A DNA stretch of 64,000 nt from Lactiplantibacillus plantarum EGD-AQ4 (GCF_000463075.2 NZ_AVAQ01000002.1:23196-87195); one strand, 5' to 3'; shown: positions 9,121 to 18,397, counted from the first letter of the stretch. Notes: generated by a model not told the origin, from the sequence alone. Made by a program: numbers and translations.

Positions 9121-9585
9121 ATGTGCATTGTGCTCGCTGAATTGGCATGAACTATGATTGAATCATGCAAGTTGGTAGATGCCTGTTCGTCAGCCGGTGA
9201 TCTCCTATTCCGACCTCCGGGGCTGGCTGACAACGCGGAACAGGGCGGACATCGATTTGAACTCACGCAGAAGTTCACTGCGCAATTTCAAATACGAGTC
9301 TTCTTCTAGCCCGGGAAATTCACCCGGACAAGAAGAATTTCGCCCCTGAGCATTGTCCGGCCGTCCGGACAGTCGGGAAGCCGCTCGAATGGCGGATGAA
9401 CGGCCACCTGTCTGAGTTCAATTGACCAATGGATATTTAGTTGGAGTAACTTCAAGCAGACTTTGAATCAGCATTACACTGATTTGTCGCATTTAAATGT
9501 TGCTAAAATGCCATGAAATTCGTCGATAGTCCTGCCTTTCACTTTTAGCATAAAGGCTTTACCATCTCAAGCGAGTAGACAAACT
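9121..9585. repeat. Intergenic repeat element, copy 2 (right half missing)
   Basis: It begins with TGCATTGTGCTCGCTGAATT and the CATG-flanked inverted core, carries a full left domain (9185-9401), continues into the central region (CAATTGACCAATGGATATTT, then GCATTTAAATGTTGC) and stops after TACCATCTCAAGCGAGTAGAC. That point corresponds to about 41310 in copy 4. The rest of the centre, the right domain and the right terminal repeat are absent. Its end abuts the terminator of the phn operon. Confidence 0.85.
9185..9401 (-). ncRNA. Candidate structured RNA domain A (copy 2)
   Basis: A 217-bp domain bounded by GTTCGTC and GATGAAC, with CCGACC/AGTCGG, the GACAACGC/GCATTGTC helix, CAGGGCG/CGCCCCTG and two hairpins (TTTGAA/TTCAAA with GCAG/CTGC; TTCTTCT/AGAAGAA with CCGGG/CCCGG). 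The two apical loops read AAGTTCA and AAATTCA, different from copies 3 and 4, while the stems are unchanged. The long basal helix is more degenerate here than in copies 3 and 4. Strand by wobble inference only. Confidence 0.5.
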
Positions 9586-9640
9586 AATAAAACCCGAACT
9601 GTAGGAATGGTGATGGGGTGCCTACAATTCGGGCTTTATT
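9585..9640 (-). terminator. Terminator of the phn operon
   Basis: On the minus strand CCCGAATTGTAGG and CCTACAGTTCGGG form a 13-bp stem followed by TTTTATTA. It ends the phnD-to-phnW transcript. Confidence 0.85.
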
Positions 9641-9664
9641 AGTGACTTTGGAGGTGTTTAATAA

Positions 9665-10765
9665 CTATTGGTGCAGTTGTTGGTAATCACCAATAATTGT
9701 CAGTAACCGTTGGATATCTGAAGGTTCTACATCGCCAATCGTTCCAATACGGAAGCTTGGGATGTTGGAGACTTTTCCGGGGTAGATGACAAAGCCCCGT
9801 TGCTTAATGAACTGATAAAAATCGGCAAAATCGAAATCCGCGTTTGGATATTTAAACGAAGTAATGATTGGCCCTTGAATTGCTGGATCAATCACCAAAT
9901 CAAATCCGAGCGTTTGCATACCATCACTCAATAACTGTTGGTTGGCGTGATAGCGTTCGTAACGTGGTGTGACGCCGCCTTCGGCTTGTAATTCAATTAA
10001 CGCTTGTGCAAAGGCGTGGACCACGTGGGTTGGGGAAGTGAAGCGCCACTTACCCGGTTGCTTGGTCATCGCTTGCCACTGGTCGTACAAGTCTAAACAG
10101 AGTGAACGTGCATTGTCGACGGTTTGTGCCAAGGTTGCTTGCTTGGCAATAATAAAGGCAAAGCCCGGAACCCCCTGAACACATTTGTTCGCGCTACTGA
10201 TGAGGTAATCACAGTCGAGTTCATCCACATTGATTGGAACGCCGCCTAAGCTAGACATCGCATCGATAATCGTTACGATGCCGTGTGCATGCATAATTGG
10301 CATCAATGCTTCGATCGGATTTAGAATCCCAGTCGTCGTTTCGCTGTGGACCGTGGCAAAATGCGTGATTTCTGGATGCGCAGTCAAGGTCGCTTCGATG
10401 CGTGCTGGGTCAACGGCTTCATCTTCATTGAAGACGACGTCAACGTGCGGAATACCGTAATATTCAGCAATTTGGCTGATTCGTTGCCCATACGCCCCGT
10501 TGATGGCAATCATCAAAGTGGCTTTGGTGCGCGGCACGGCAGTTCCAATCGTTGCTTCGACACCAAAACTACCACTCCCTTGTAGGAGCACCGTCGTGTA
10601 AGTCTCAGCATCGGCTTGAGCCATGGCCAAAATCTGTTGGCGAATTGTTTCAGTCACCTGGCGATAATCGCTATCCCATGTGCAGTAGTCGATTTGCATG
10701 GCATCCTTAACACTCGCCGTAGTACTGAGTGGGCCAGGTGTTAAGAGTAAATAAGGTTGTTTCAT
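9665..10765 (-). CDS. phnW: 2-aminoethylphosphonate-pyruvate transaminase
   Basis: First degradative step: a PLP enzyme moving the amino group of 2-aminoethylphosphonate to pyruvate, giving phosphonoacetaldehyde. It is a class V aminotransferase with LLLTPGPLSTT at the N-terminus and the PLP lysine in ISSANKCVQGVPG; the 366-residue length is normal. It is the last gene of a leftward operon in which transporter genes come first, so uptake and breakdown are coexpressed. phnX lies 21 bp upstream. Confidence 0.96.
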   Translation of the reverse strand: MKQPYLLLTPGPLSTTASVKDAMQIDYCTWDSDYRQVTETIRQQILAMAQADAETYTTVLLQGSGSFGVEATIGTAVPRTKATLMIAINGAYGQRISQIAEYYGIPHVDVVFNEDEAVDPARIEATLTAHPEITHFATVHSETTTGILNPIEALMPIMHAHGIVTIIDAMSSLGGVPINVDELDCDYLISSANKCVQGVPGFAFIIAKQATLAQTVDNARSLCLDLYDQWQAMTKQPGKWRFTSPTHVVHAFAQALIELQAEGGVTPRYERYHANQQLLSDGMQTLGFDLVIDPAIQGPIITSFKYPNADFDFADFYQFIKQRGFVIYPGKVSNIPSFRIGTIGDVEPSDIQRLLTIIGDYQQLHQ

Positions 10766-10786
10766 TATGATTGTGCTCCTTGTTTG

Positions 10787-11584
10787 CTAATGATCAGTGG
10801 CAACGGGTTGATTGATTTGCGAGATTAACGCTGGTAGTTCCGCCATCGATTGCAGAATGTAGTCCGCACCCGCACGCTGGTATTCAGCGGTCACTTGGGC
10901 CCGGCGTTCAGCTTGTTCGGCAGAACTGAGGGCGTTAAAGGCAATTTCAGAGAGTCCCATAATATTGCTGCCATCAATGATACCGACACTCACCGCGTTG
11001 GCGTTGTTGCCTTCCAGAATGTCATTGACCGAATCGCCAACTTTCATGACCGTTGTTGGGTCAGTAATATTGAGTTGTTCGGCAGCTAAGGCCAACATAT
11101 CTGGTGCGGGCCGACCGACCCCGTTGGTTTGTTCAGAAGTAATGTTGACTGCTGGTTGGTAGCCTTGAAGCGCGGCAATTGGTAAAACCAGTGCCAGCAT
11201 TTCAGCATCGTAACCAGTCGTCGTCCCATAGCTAATATGGTGCGTGTTCAAATATTCAATCACATCAGACATGCCCGGCTTCAATTGACCAAATTCAGTC
11301 AATGAACTCAGTAAGATAGCTTTGAAGTCACTGAAAATTTGATTGCAGTCATCTTCGGTAGGTAAGACTTGAAAGCGTGCTTGCCAGTCGTTTTGAACGG
11401 CAGGCAAGTCCATAATTTTATGGATATGTGTGTATTTGTCGAGGCCCATGTCTTGACGAATCTCAGCTTCAGAAATTTGAATACCCACATTTTCAAAGGC
11501 CTTTTGAAAAGCGACGATTGGTGCGCGGCTACCATAATCAATAGTGGTACCAGCCCAATCAAAAATTACTGCGTTAATTGTCAT
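10787..11584 (-). CDS. phnX: Phosphonoacetaldehyde hydrolase (phosphonatase)
   Basis: Cleaves the C-P bond of phosphonoacetaldehyde to acetaldehyde and phosphate. This HAD-superfamily protein has the nucleophile motif VIFDWAGTTIDYG and the cap-domain Schiff-base lysine in MGLDKYTHI, which separates phosphonatase from other HAD enzymes. MKVGDSVNDILEG carries the metal-binding acidic residues. It has 265 residues, as usual, and is paired with phnW. Together they turn 2-aminoethylphosphonate into usable phosphate. Confidence 0.96.
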   Translation of the reverse strand: MTINAVIFDWAGTTIDYGSRAPIVAFQKAFENVGIQISEAEIRQDMGLDKYTHIHKIMDLPAVQNDWQARFQVLPTEDDCNQIFSDFKAILLSSLTEFGQLKPGMSDVIEYLNTHHISYGTTTGYDAEMLALVLPIAALQGYQPAVNITSEQTNGVGRPAPDMLALAAEQLNITDPTTVMKVGDSVNDILEGNNANAVSVGIIDGSNIMGLSEIAFNALSSAEQAERRAQVTAEYQRAGADYILQSMAELPALISQINQPVATDH

Positions 11585-11607
11585 TCGAGATAACTCCTTT
11601 GAGTAAC

Positions 11608-12462
11608 TTAATTTTGCTTCAGATAGTGTCCGCGTAACCGCATAGAAACCAATTCGAGTACGATTGCGACACCTAAGAGTAGGTAGACAATCAAACCAAC
11701 CTCATGGAAGTCGAAGTAGAAACTGCCCGCCATGAAGAGGAAGTAGCCGATATCATCAGCCCCAGCCGCAGCACCAACTGCGACGGCATTTGCAAAGTTG
11801 ATTTCAAACCGGATAAACGTCCAGCTGAGTAGTGCCGGAATAATCGAAGGCAAGATGGCCTGAAAAACGATCGGCCAGAAGCCAACGCCACTAGCTTTGA
11901 GGGCTTCAATGGTATCTGCTGAAGTTTCCTCAATACTTTCAGAGTAAGCTTTGACCAAGTAAGCGACACTGTGGAACGTGAGCCCAACTACGGCAGCACT
12001 GGCACCAAGACCCATCACGACTGAATAAATCAGTACCCACAAAATCGTGGGAATCGCGCGGATGAAGGCCATCACTGCTTTGATACTGGTTGCGAGCCAG
12101 CTTGGGGCTAAGTTGCGCGCGGCTCCGAGTGCGATGAAAAAGGCAATTAGCGCACCTAGTAAGGTGGTTAACATTGCCAGTGAAACACTGGTTAGTAAGG
12201 CCCGTAAGAGCTGTGACCAAGTATCTTGACCAATGCTTGGATGCAAGAACATGGCGTTCAGATTAAGTCCTAAACTGTGTAACGCGTCGCTAATCGCTAA
12301 GTTCGCCGTGTTGAGCGTGACTAGTGAGTAGATAGTGATCAGTGCCAAACTCAGCATGACGCCGCGCAGAATTTTACGGGGCTTCGTCACTAGCGAAATC
12401 CGATTAGTAGGTGGCGCTGACGGGTGGAGCACTTGTGGTTTTGGTTGACTATTTTCAATCAT
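11608..12462 (-). CDS. phnE: Phosphonate ABC transporter permease (second PhnE)
   Basis: Membrane-spanning component of the phosphonate importer. There are about six hydrophobic segments, and the BPD_transp_1 coupling loop is visible as ETSADTIEALKASGVGFWPI. A longer cytoplasmic N-terminus (about 35 residues) precedes the first helix. It overlaps the upstream permease gene by four bases, so the two permeases are coupled and probably form a heterodimer. Confidence 0.93.
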   Translation of the reverse strand: MIENSQPKPQVLHPSAPPTNRISLVTKPRKILRGVMLSLALITIYSLVTLNTANLAISDALHSLGLNLNAMFLHPSIGQDTWSQLLRALLTSVSLAMLTTLLGALIAFFIALGAARNLAPSWLATSIKAVMAFIRAIPTILWVLIYSVVMGLGASAAVVGLTFHSVAYLVKAYSESIEETSADTIEALKASGVGFWPIVFQAILPSIIPALLSWTFIRFEINFANAVAVGAAAGADDIGYFLFMAGSFYFDFHEVGLIVYLLLGVAIVLELVSMRLRGHYLKQN

Positions 12463-13262
12463 GCAATCGCCCTCCGAATTCGATTAGAAGTTAATTCTAA
12501 GACAATGACTAAGATCGCAATTAACAAAACAATCAGGCCGGCCGCATCGTAACGAAAGGCCTTGAAATAGTAGTCAAACAGGAACCCGACTCCCGTCCCA
12601 GTCAGTAAGCCAACCAAAGTGGCATCTCGTAAATTATTCTCAATCATGTAAAGCACCCAACTGGTCAAGGTACTAGCAGCTTCGGGCAACACGCCGCAAA
12701 AAACGCATTGAAAATAATTGGCACCAACGGCTTGGAGTGCTTGCAGCTTTTCAGCATCAAGGTCTTCAATCGTTTCCGTAAAGGCCCGAGTCAAGTAACC
12801 CAATGTCATGAAGAAGAGGGCTAAAAAGCCAGTGAAGTCACTCTGCTTGAACGAAAATAAGAGGATCATTGCCCAAGCGACCACTGGAATATTCCGCAAT
12901 AGGGAAGCACCGAAGCGAATGCCCCAGCGGAGCGCTGGCGTTGGAGTCGTCGTCTTCGCACCCAAAATGGCAAATACCAGGGCAAACAGACTGGCGACCA
13001 TTGTTGATGAAATTGCCACAAGTAAGGTCCGCCACAGCTGATAGAGAATCGGTCCTAAATAAGAAATCGAGCGACTCGTCGGAATAAAATTCGTAAACAA
13101 CCACATTAACCCGGCTGGAATTTTACTGATCGATGCCCAGGCCTGAAAGTTGACCAGTGCCATCGAGATGACATAAATCCCAATCAAGATGAGTAGGACG
13201 ACGGATAGGCGTAGACGCCGTTGCCGGAAAAACCGTTCCGGAGTCATTGGATTAGTTTTCAT
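12459..13262 (-). CDS. phnE: Phosphonate ABC transporter permease (first PhnE)
   Basis: The other permease half of the same importer, with 267 residues and about six membrane helices. The coupling loop is EDLDAEKLQALQAVGANYFQ. It overlaps phnC by 11 bases upstream and the second permease by four bases downstream. The two permeases are clearly diverged rather than a recent duplication. Confidence 0.93.
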   Translation of the reverse strand: MKTNPMTPERFFRQRRLRLSVVLLILIGIYVISMALVNFQAWASISKIPAGLMWLFTNFIPTSRSISYLGPILYQLWRTLLVAISSTMVASLFALVFAILGAKTTTPTPALRWGIRFGASLLRNIPVVAWAMILLFSFKQSDFTGFLALFFMTLGYLTRAFTETIEDLDAEKLQALQAVGANYFQCVFCGVLPEAASTLTSWVLYMIENNLRDATLVGLLTGTGVGFLFDYYFKAFRYDAAGLIVLLIAILVIVLELTSNRIRRAIA

Positions 13263-14028
13263 TGGCAGTCACCGTCGCTGGTTGCTCCGACTGGCGATAA
13301 ATCGCTTGTAAGACGGCATCGTCAACATCCTTCGTAGCGCCTTCAAAGACGATTGCGCCGCTGTTGATGCCAACAATGTGATCCGTATACGCCATTGCAA
13401 TATCAACCTGATGTAAATTAATGAGGATAATGAGTTGTTTTTCCTTCGCTAAGCGCCGCAAAATATCCATCACGATGGTCGTGGACTTCGGATCAAGTGA
13501 CGCAATCGGTTCATCACACAGAATCATTTTCGGATGCTGCATGAGTGCGCGCGCAATCCCGACCCGTTGTTGTTGACCACCACTTAATTGGTCGCAACGT
13601 TGATAAGCGTATTCTTTCAAACCAACTTCATCGAGTAGTTGTAAGGCTTCCTGCTTTTCGGCAGGGCTGTATAAGCCGAGCATGCCAGCAACCGTTGATT
13701 TAGCGCCCAAACGGCCATGTAAGACGTTTTCTAAGGCCGTTAATGGACTGATCAAATTGTAATTTTGGAAAATCATGCCAATGTGATGACGAATCTTTCG
13801 CAACTCAGACTTGTTGGCCTGGCGAATATCCGTATCATCGAGCAAAATCTGACCACTGTCATCGCGAATTAATTGATTGATACTCCGTAAAATCGTCGTC
13901 TTACCTGCACCGGATGGCCCAATGATGGCAGTCACTTCACCGGGTTTAGCTGTGAAGTTGACGGCTTTGAGCGAGTGCTTATTAGAACCGTAAGTTTTAT
14001 CTAGCTGAATAACCTTGAGCATGGGCAA
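13252..14028 (-). CDS. phnC: Phosphonate ABC transporter ATP-binding protein
   Basis: ATPase of the importer. Walker A is GPSGAGKTTIL, the Q-loop is MIFQNYNLIS, the signature is [15 protein letters not shown], Walker B is MILCDEPIASLD and the switch histidine is in NLHQVDIA. The spacing and the A-loop Tyr (LDKTYGSNKH) fit the PhnC subfamily. Length is 258 residues. The context between phnD and the two phnE genes makes the substrate assignment firm. Confidence 0.95.
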   Translation of the reverse strand: MPMLKVIQLDKTYGSNKHSLKAVNFTAKPGEVTAIIGPSGAGKTTILRSINQLIRDDSGQILLDDTDIRQANKSELRKIRHHIGMIFQNYNLISPLTALENVLHGRLGAKSTVAGMLGLYSPAEKQEALQLLDEVGLKEYAYQRCDQLSGGQQQRVGIARALMQHPKMILCDEPIASLDPKSTTIVMDILRRLAKEKQLIILINLHQVDIAMAYTDHIVGINSGAIVFEGATKDVDDAVLQAIYRQSEQPATVTANEN

Positions 14029-14059
14029 ATCCTTTCATTGTGAACTAATGGTACGTGGT

Positions 14060-15112
14060 TTAGTAACCCACTAATTTGTGTGTTGGCGCGTACCATTTGT
14101 CGGTAACTTTAACTAATTTAGACTTGTCAGACTTCTTAGGGAACATCATTGGTGTCTTAGCATTTGGTTCTGAGAAGATCTGCTTGTTTTGTGCAAATGA
14201 TTTTGACGTAAATTCAGTGGCGATCTTCTTTTGGTCGTCCTTGCTAAGCGCCTTGGTGTTGTAAACCCACGGGCCTTGTTGAACTGGCATCATCGCGATG
14301 TTGACAACGGACTTGCCAGTTAAGCTCGTGAATGGTGCGTCAGCATTGTCTTTGACAGTGAACGTCGAACCGACTTTGTCCCATGATCCCTTAGTGACTT
14401 TCAAGTATGGCATCAAGTCAGCGTCATCGAAGGCGGCAACGTCTGCATCACCCTTGATCAAGTTAACAGCTGAGCCTTGGTGTGAACCACCGTAAAGTAC
14501 TTTACTGAAGAATTGGCCGCTTTGCGTTAACTTATCCTGGTCGGATGTCTTAATGTTGAATTCACGGGAGATTTCCGCCGTTGGCACTAAGAAACCAGAA
14601 GTGGAACTGTTTGAAACGTAGGACATTTTCTTGCCCTTAACATTCTTAATACTGTACTTACCGTTTTCTTCATACTTTTTGGCGTCTTTTTGTTGTACCA
14701 TTAAGTATGAGTTATAGGTTGCGTCTTTCAACGTCCCCTTAGCATCAGATTGTGCGGCGAATGGCACAACGTCCTTGCTCTTGTGATGGGCTTGGATATA
14801 ACCGTTGGCCCCCATGTAAGCGACTTGGGCTTTACCTGAAGCAATCGCTTGAATCGCAACGTTGTAATCCGTGGTCGTTTGTAGCTTAACTGTCTTGCCA
14901 GTGGCTTTTTCAACAGCTTTCTTGATTGCTGTCCGTGAGCCGGCAAAACTCTTGGCCGATTCGTTTGGATAGAAGACGACCGTAATCGTTTTGCTCTTGT
15001 CCGAACTGTCGCTACCTGATTGTGCACTGGTTCCGCTGGCACAACCTGCAAGACCCAAACCTAAAACTGAAATGAACGAAAGACCTAATAAAGACTTACT
15101 TACTTTTGACAT
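14060..15112 (-). CDS. phnD: Phosphonate ABC transporter substrate-binding lipoprotein
   Basis: Extracytoplasmic binding protein that captures phosphonates and delivers them to the permeases. It has a lipoprotein signal peptide with lipobox LGLAGC, a Ser/Gly-rich spacer, then a PhnD-type periplasmic-binding fold (ITVVFYPNESAKSF, QAIASGKAQVAYMGANGYI). The ATG at 15112 is preferred: GGAGG lies 12 bp upstream, whereas an in-frame TTG at 15121 would be only 3 bp from it. It is the first gene of the operon, behind a Pho-box array. Confidence 0.95.
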   Translation of the reverse strand: MSKVSKSLLGLSFISVLGLGLAGCASGTSAQSGSDSSDKSKTITVVFYPNESAKSFAGSRTAIKKAVEKATGKTVKLQTTTDYNVAIQAIASGKAQVAYMGANGYIQAHHKSKDVVPFAAQSDAKGTLKDATYNSYLMVQQKDAKKYEENGKYSIKNVKGKKMSYVSNSSTSGFLVPTAEISREFNIKTSDQDKLTQSGQFFSKVLYGGSHQGSAVNLIKGDADVAAFDDADLMPYLKVTKGSWDKVGSTFTVKDNADAPFTSLTGKSVVNIAMMPVQQGPWVYNTKALSKDDQKKIATEFTSKSFAQNKQIFSEPNAKTPMMFPKKSDKSKLVKVTDKWYAPTHKLVGY

Positions 15113-15154
15113 AGTTTCCAATTACCTCCAAGTAATTTTAGTTACTTGTGTAGC

Positions 15155-15183
15155 ATAACAAGGTATTGTAAATGTGTTGACAA
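15155..15183 (-). promoter_or_regulatory. Promoter of the phn operon
   Basis: On the minus strand TTGTCA, 17 bp, TGTTAT: five and four matches to consensus. The modest -10 fits a promoter that needs an activator. The -35 falls inside the Pho-box array. Confidence 0.6.
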
Positions 15184-15216
15184 GGATACGTGAAGTATAT
15201 GTATAAGTTATGTAAA
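15156..15216 (-). promoter_or_regulatory. Pho-box array upstream of phnD
   Basis: Reading toward phnD, the hexamers TTTACA, TATACA, TTCACG, TTGTCA, TTTACA and TTGTTA each start exactly 11 bp after the previous one, with 5-bp spacers. This is the direct-repeat layout of PhoP/PhoB sites (TTnACA-type). Two other arrays of the same design precede both pstS genes. Binding by the PhoP encoded at 38.7 kb is inferred. Confidence 0.75.
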
Positions 15217-15389
15217 TGATATTTACATTGTGCTTACAATTTAACAATTGGTAAGGATGACGGGAAACTATCGAGGTGAGTCATCGATTGTTTGAAAATT
15301 GAATTGGTTGGTTGCACCCGTAAAGCTTTAAAAGTAAGCAAATTATGATAAGATATGTGAAGTAATTCAAAATGAGGAGTTTTAATATT

Positions 15390-16115
15390 ATGAAGTTGTT
15401 GGCGATTGATACTTCAAATCGGCCCTTAAGTGTCGCCGTGCTAGACGATACCCAGATTTTGGCCACAACGACCACGAATGTTGGCCGAAATCATAGTAGT
15501 ACATTATTACCAATCATCGAACAGGCGATGGCCCAAGCAAAGGTGAAGCCGGAAGAACTCGAGCGCGTCGTCGTGGCGGCTGGCCCGGGATCCTACACGG
15601 GATTGCGAATCGGCGTCACGACTGCGAAGACGTTGGCCTTTACATTGAACAAAGCGTTAGTCGGTGTTTCAAGTCTCGCCGTGTTGGCTGGCAATGTCGT
15701 CATGGAAGGACAATTAGTTGCGCCATTATTTGATGCGCGCCGTGACAACGTCTTTGCCGGACTCTATCGCATTGAAAACCAGCGTCCAGTTAACATCATC
15801 GCCGACCAACATGTGAGCGTCGCATCCTGGGGGCAACAATTAGCGGCTTATAATGAACCGATTACCTTTATTGGTAGTGACGTTGATAAATACGCTGCGC
15901 CATTGCAACAACAGTTAACGACCCAGTTTGTTCGGGCTCAACCACAACTGGACCTACCGCAAGCAGCCGTTTTGGGCTTGATGGGACGGACGATGACTCC
16001 TGTCAGTGAAATTCATAATTTTGTGCCGAACTACTTGCGGTTAACGCAAGCCGAACGGGATTGGCAAGCCAAGCACCCAGAAAAGGAACATGCGCCCTAT
16101 GTTGAAAAAATTTAA
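15390..16115 (+). CDS. tsaB: tRNA t6A synthesis protein TsaB
   Basis: Partner of TsaD in making threonylcarbamoyladenosine at position 37 of ANN-decoding tRNAs. The N-terminal ASKHA-fold segment MKLLAIDTSNRPLSVAVLDD and VVAAGPGSYTGLRIGVTTAK are hallmarks. The ATG at 15390 follows GAGGAG; an 18-base in-frame extension has no such site. It overlaps rimI by 26 bases at its 3' end, so the tsaB-rimI-GNAT-tsaD genes form one operon. Confidence 0.95.
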   Translation: MKLLAIDTSNRPLSVAVLDDTQILATTTTNVGRNHSSTLLPIIEQAMAQAKVKPEELERVVVAAGPGSYTGLRIGVTTAKTLAFTLNKALVGVSSLAVLAGNVVMEGQLVAPLFDARRDNVFAGLYRIENQRPVNIIADQHVSVASWGQQLAAYNEPITFIGSDVDKYAAPLQQQLTTQFVRAQPQLDLPQAAVLGLMGRTMTPVSEIHNFVPNYLRLTQAERDWQAKHPEKEHAPYVEKI

Positions 16116-16677
16116 GGAGTACTTTCAGAAAATCAGAACTGGTGGCAACCAACGACGTCAACGCGTCTTGGCCATTCAAAATCATATCGTCAAAGTTGGT
16201 GCGACGGACTACTATGTGTCGCGCGCGTTAATTACGGATGTGCCTGAGATGTTGGCGATTGAACGAGCGGTGTATGCCGGACAAACGCCGTGGGATGAGA
16301 ATGCGTTCAAGACAGAGTTGCGACGGCAAAGTGGCCGGTTCTATATTGTGATGCGGCATGAAGACCGACTCGTCGCGTTCTGTGGCTGTGTCTTCGATGA
16401 CCGCCGCCAAGATGCCCATATCACTAATATTGCCGTTCATCCGGACGTACAAGGTCGCGGCCTTGGGCATTTTATGATGCAAGTGATGATGAAGCGCGCT
16501 CGGAAACTAAATTATCAAACCGTCACGTTAGAAGTTCGTTACAGTAATACGACGGCGCAACAACTCTATCAGGACCTTGGTTTTGAAAAGACTGGCATTA
16601 AAAAGCGCTACTATTTTGGTGATCACGAAGATGCTATCGATATGACGTATCGAATTCCGGTTGCGACCGATGACTGA
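16090..16677 (+). CDS. rimI: Ribosomal protein alanine N-acetyltransferase RimI
   Basis: GNAT acetyltransferase classically acetylating the N-terminus of ribosomal protein S18. The acetyl-CoA motif is VHPDVQGRGLGHFMM and the C-terminal region YSNTTAQQLYQDLGFEKTGIKKRYY is typical. At 195 residues it carries an N-terminal basic extension of about 40 residues absent from short RimI proteins. The AAAAGG site supports the start at 16090, inside the end of tsaB. Confidence 0.9.
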   Translation: MRPMLKKFKEYFQKIRTGGNQRRQRVLAIQNHIVKVGATDYYVSRALITDVPEMLAIERAVYAGQTPWDENAFKTELRRQSGRFYIVMRHEDRLVAFCGCVFDDRRQDAHITNIAVHPDVQGRGLGHFMMQVMMKRARKLNYQTVTLEVRYSNTTAQQLYQDLGFEKTGIKKRYYFGDHEDAIDMTYRIPVATDD

Positions 16678-17125
16678 ACGGCAGTTGATGACAACGACCG
16701 AGTTGCCGGCTGAACGGATTGTTCAGATTTGTTACCAACTGGCAACTAAGGCGTATGCTCAGGGTTCGCCGTGGCGACAAGCGACCTTTGCCAGTGATTT
16801 GGCATTACCGACTGCCCATTACGCGCTCTTGCGGTGGCAGGGGGTGTTTGTTGGCTTCATCAGTCGTTCGACAGTACTCGACGAGACGGAGATTACGAAT
16901 ATTGCAATCGATCCCAGGTATCAACGTCAAGGCCATGCTCGGTGGTTGTTAACGCAATGTTTAGCACAACTGTCAGCTGGCACGGTGTTCTTAGAAGTGC
17001 GCGCACATAATATTGCCGCGCAACGCTTGTATCAACAAGTGGGCTTTGAACAAATTGCCACGCGCAAAGCCTATTATCATGATCCCGATGAAGATGCGTG
17101 GATCATGCGAAAAATTATCGATTAA
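16670..17125 (+). CDS. Second RimI-like GNAT acetyltransferase
   Basis: A further GNAT protein (about 151 residues) with acetyl-CoA motif [15 protein letters not shown] and the tail [24 protein letters not shown], similar to RimI. The ATG at 16670 overlaps the rimI stop; an in-frame TTG at 16661 is possible. It sits between rimI and tsaD, where many Firmicutes have only one acetyltransferase. A diverged duplicate of rimI is the simplest reading. Its substrate is unknown. Confidence 0.85.
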   Translation: MTERQLMTTTELPAERIVQICYQLATKAYAQGSPWRQATFASDLALPTAHYALLRWQGVFVGFISRSTVLDETEITNIAIDPRYQRQGHARWLLTQCLAQLSAGTVFLEVRAHNIAAQRLYQQVGFEQIATRKAYYHDPDEDAWIMRKIID

Positions 17126-17139
17126 AAAGGATGGGAACC

Positions 17140-18177
17140 GTGGAAAAACAAAACTTGATATTAGCGTTTGAATCTAGTTGTGATGAGACGAGTGTTGCGG
17201 TCATCAAGGATGGCCACGAAATCTTATCAAACGTGATTGCAACGCAGATTAATAGTCATAAGCGGTTTGGTGGCGTCGTTCCCGAAGTTGCCAGCCGTCA
17301 TCATATTGAACAAATTACGCTTTGTATTGAAGCAGCCTTGGAAGAAGCACACGTGGGTTACGACGATTTGGATGCCGTTGCAGTCACCTATGGTCCAGGA
17401 CTTGTGGGCGCCTTATTAGTCGGCGTTAACGCCGCGAAAACGGTCGCTTACGCCCATCATTTACCATTGATTCCAGTTAACCATATGGCTGGTCATATCT
17501 ACGCCGCCCGGTTTGTGGAACCGTTCGAATTCCCGTTAATGGCGCTACTTGTGTCTGGCGGTCATACCGAACTGGTTTATATGCAAGCGGATGGCCAGTT
17601 TGAAATTATTGGTGAAACGCGGGACGATGCGGCTGGAGAGGCTTACGATAAAATCGGACGTGTGTTAGGTGTGCCTTATCCAGCTGGGAAAGTCATTGAT
17701 GAGATGGCTCATCAAGGTCACGATACCTTCAACTTCCCCCGGGCAATGATTGATGAAGATAACTACGATTTCAGTTTTAGCGGGCTGAAGAGTGCCTTCA
17801 TCAACACGGTTCACCATGCCGACCAGATTGGCGAAACGCTCGACAAGAACGATTTAGCGGCTAGTTTTCAAGCCAGCGTTGTCGACGTTTTGATGAGCAA
17901 GACGTTGCGGGTCTTGAAGCAATACCCGGTCAAACAACTCGTCTTGGCAGGAGGCGTTGCGGCTAATCACGGTTTACGTGAACGTCTCCAACGTGATTTA
18001 CCAGCGGCGTTTCCAGAGACCAAACTCATTTTAGCGCCATTGAAACTCTGTGGTGATAACGGCGCCATGATTGGGGCTGCTGGCTATGTGCAATATCAAC
18101 ACCACCAATTCGGTGATGCAACCCTCAATGCTGACCCTAGTCTGGAGTTTGACTGGATGCCAGGAATGTTGAAATAA
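17140..18177 (+). CDS. tsaD: tRNA N6-adenosine threonylcarbamoyltransferase TsaD
   Basis: Transfers the threonylcarbamoyl group to tRNA A37. The metal-binding His pair is in [21 protein letters not shown] at the N-terminus, [11 protein letters not shown] and [12 protein letters not shown] are conserved. The GTG at 17140 ([13 protein letters not shown]) is favoured: AAAAGG lies at good spacing, while the ATG at 17131 is directly adjacent to it. That gives 345 residues. It is the last gene of the operon. Confidence 0.95.
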   Translation: MEKQNLILAFESSCDETSVAVIKDGHEILSNVIATQINSHKRFGGVVPEVASRHHIEQITLCIEAALEEAHVGYDDLDAVAVTYGPGLVGALLVGVNAAKTVAYAHHLPLIPVNHMAGHIYAARFVEPFEFPLMALLVSGGHTELVYMQADGQFEIIGETRDDAAGEAYDKIGRVLGVPYPAGKVIDEMAHQGHDTFNFPRAMIDEDNYDFSFSGLKSAFINTVHHADQIGETLDKNDLAASFQASVVDVLMSKTLRVLKQYPVKQLVLAGGVAANHGLRERLQRDLPAAFPETKLILAPLKLCGDNGAMIGAAGYVQYQHHQFGDATLNADPSLEFDWMPGMLK

Positions 18178-18179
18178 AT

Positions 18180-18224
18180 GAAAAATTGGCAATCATTCTA
18201 AATTGCGAATGATTGCCAATTTTT
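18180..18224 (+). terminator. Terminator after tsaD
   Basis: AAATTGGCAATCATTC and GAATGATTGCCAATTT form a 16-bp perfect stem followed by Ts. Confidence 0.9.
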
Positions 18225-18295
18225 AGTTAGTTCAGTTGAAGCTAGATAGCCGCAAACGAAAACGGACCACCGTTTCAGTGATGCTAACTCGCGCA

Positions 18296-18351
18296 AAAAC
18301 AAAATAGTCGCCGCAAGCTTCCATAACGGAGAGGCTTGTGGCGACTATTTG
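18296..18351 (-). terminator. Terminator after the ABC-F gene
   Basis: On the minus strand AAATAGTCGCCACAAGCCTC pairs with the matching arm at 18302-18321, then runs into TTTTGTTTTT. It ends the leftward ABC-F transcript. Confidence 0.8.
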
Positions 18352-18397
18352 GGCTTCTCGGATAACCGAGTTATAGCGAATGATTTACAAAATCTGC

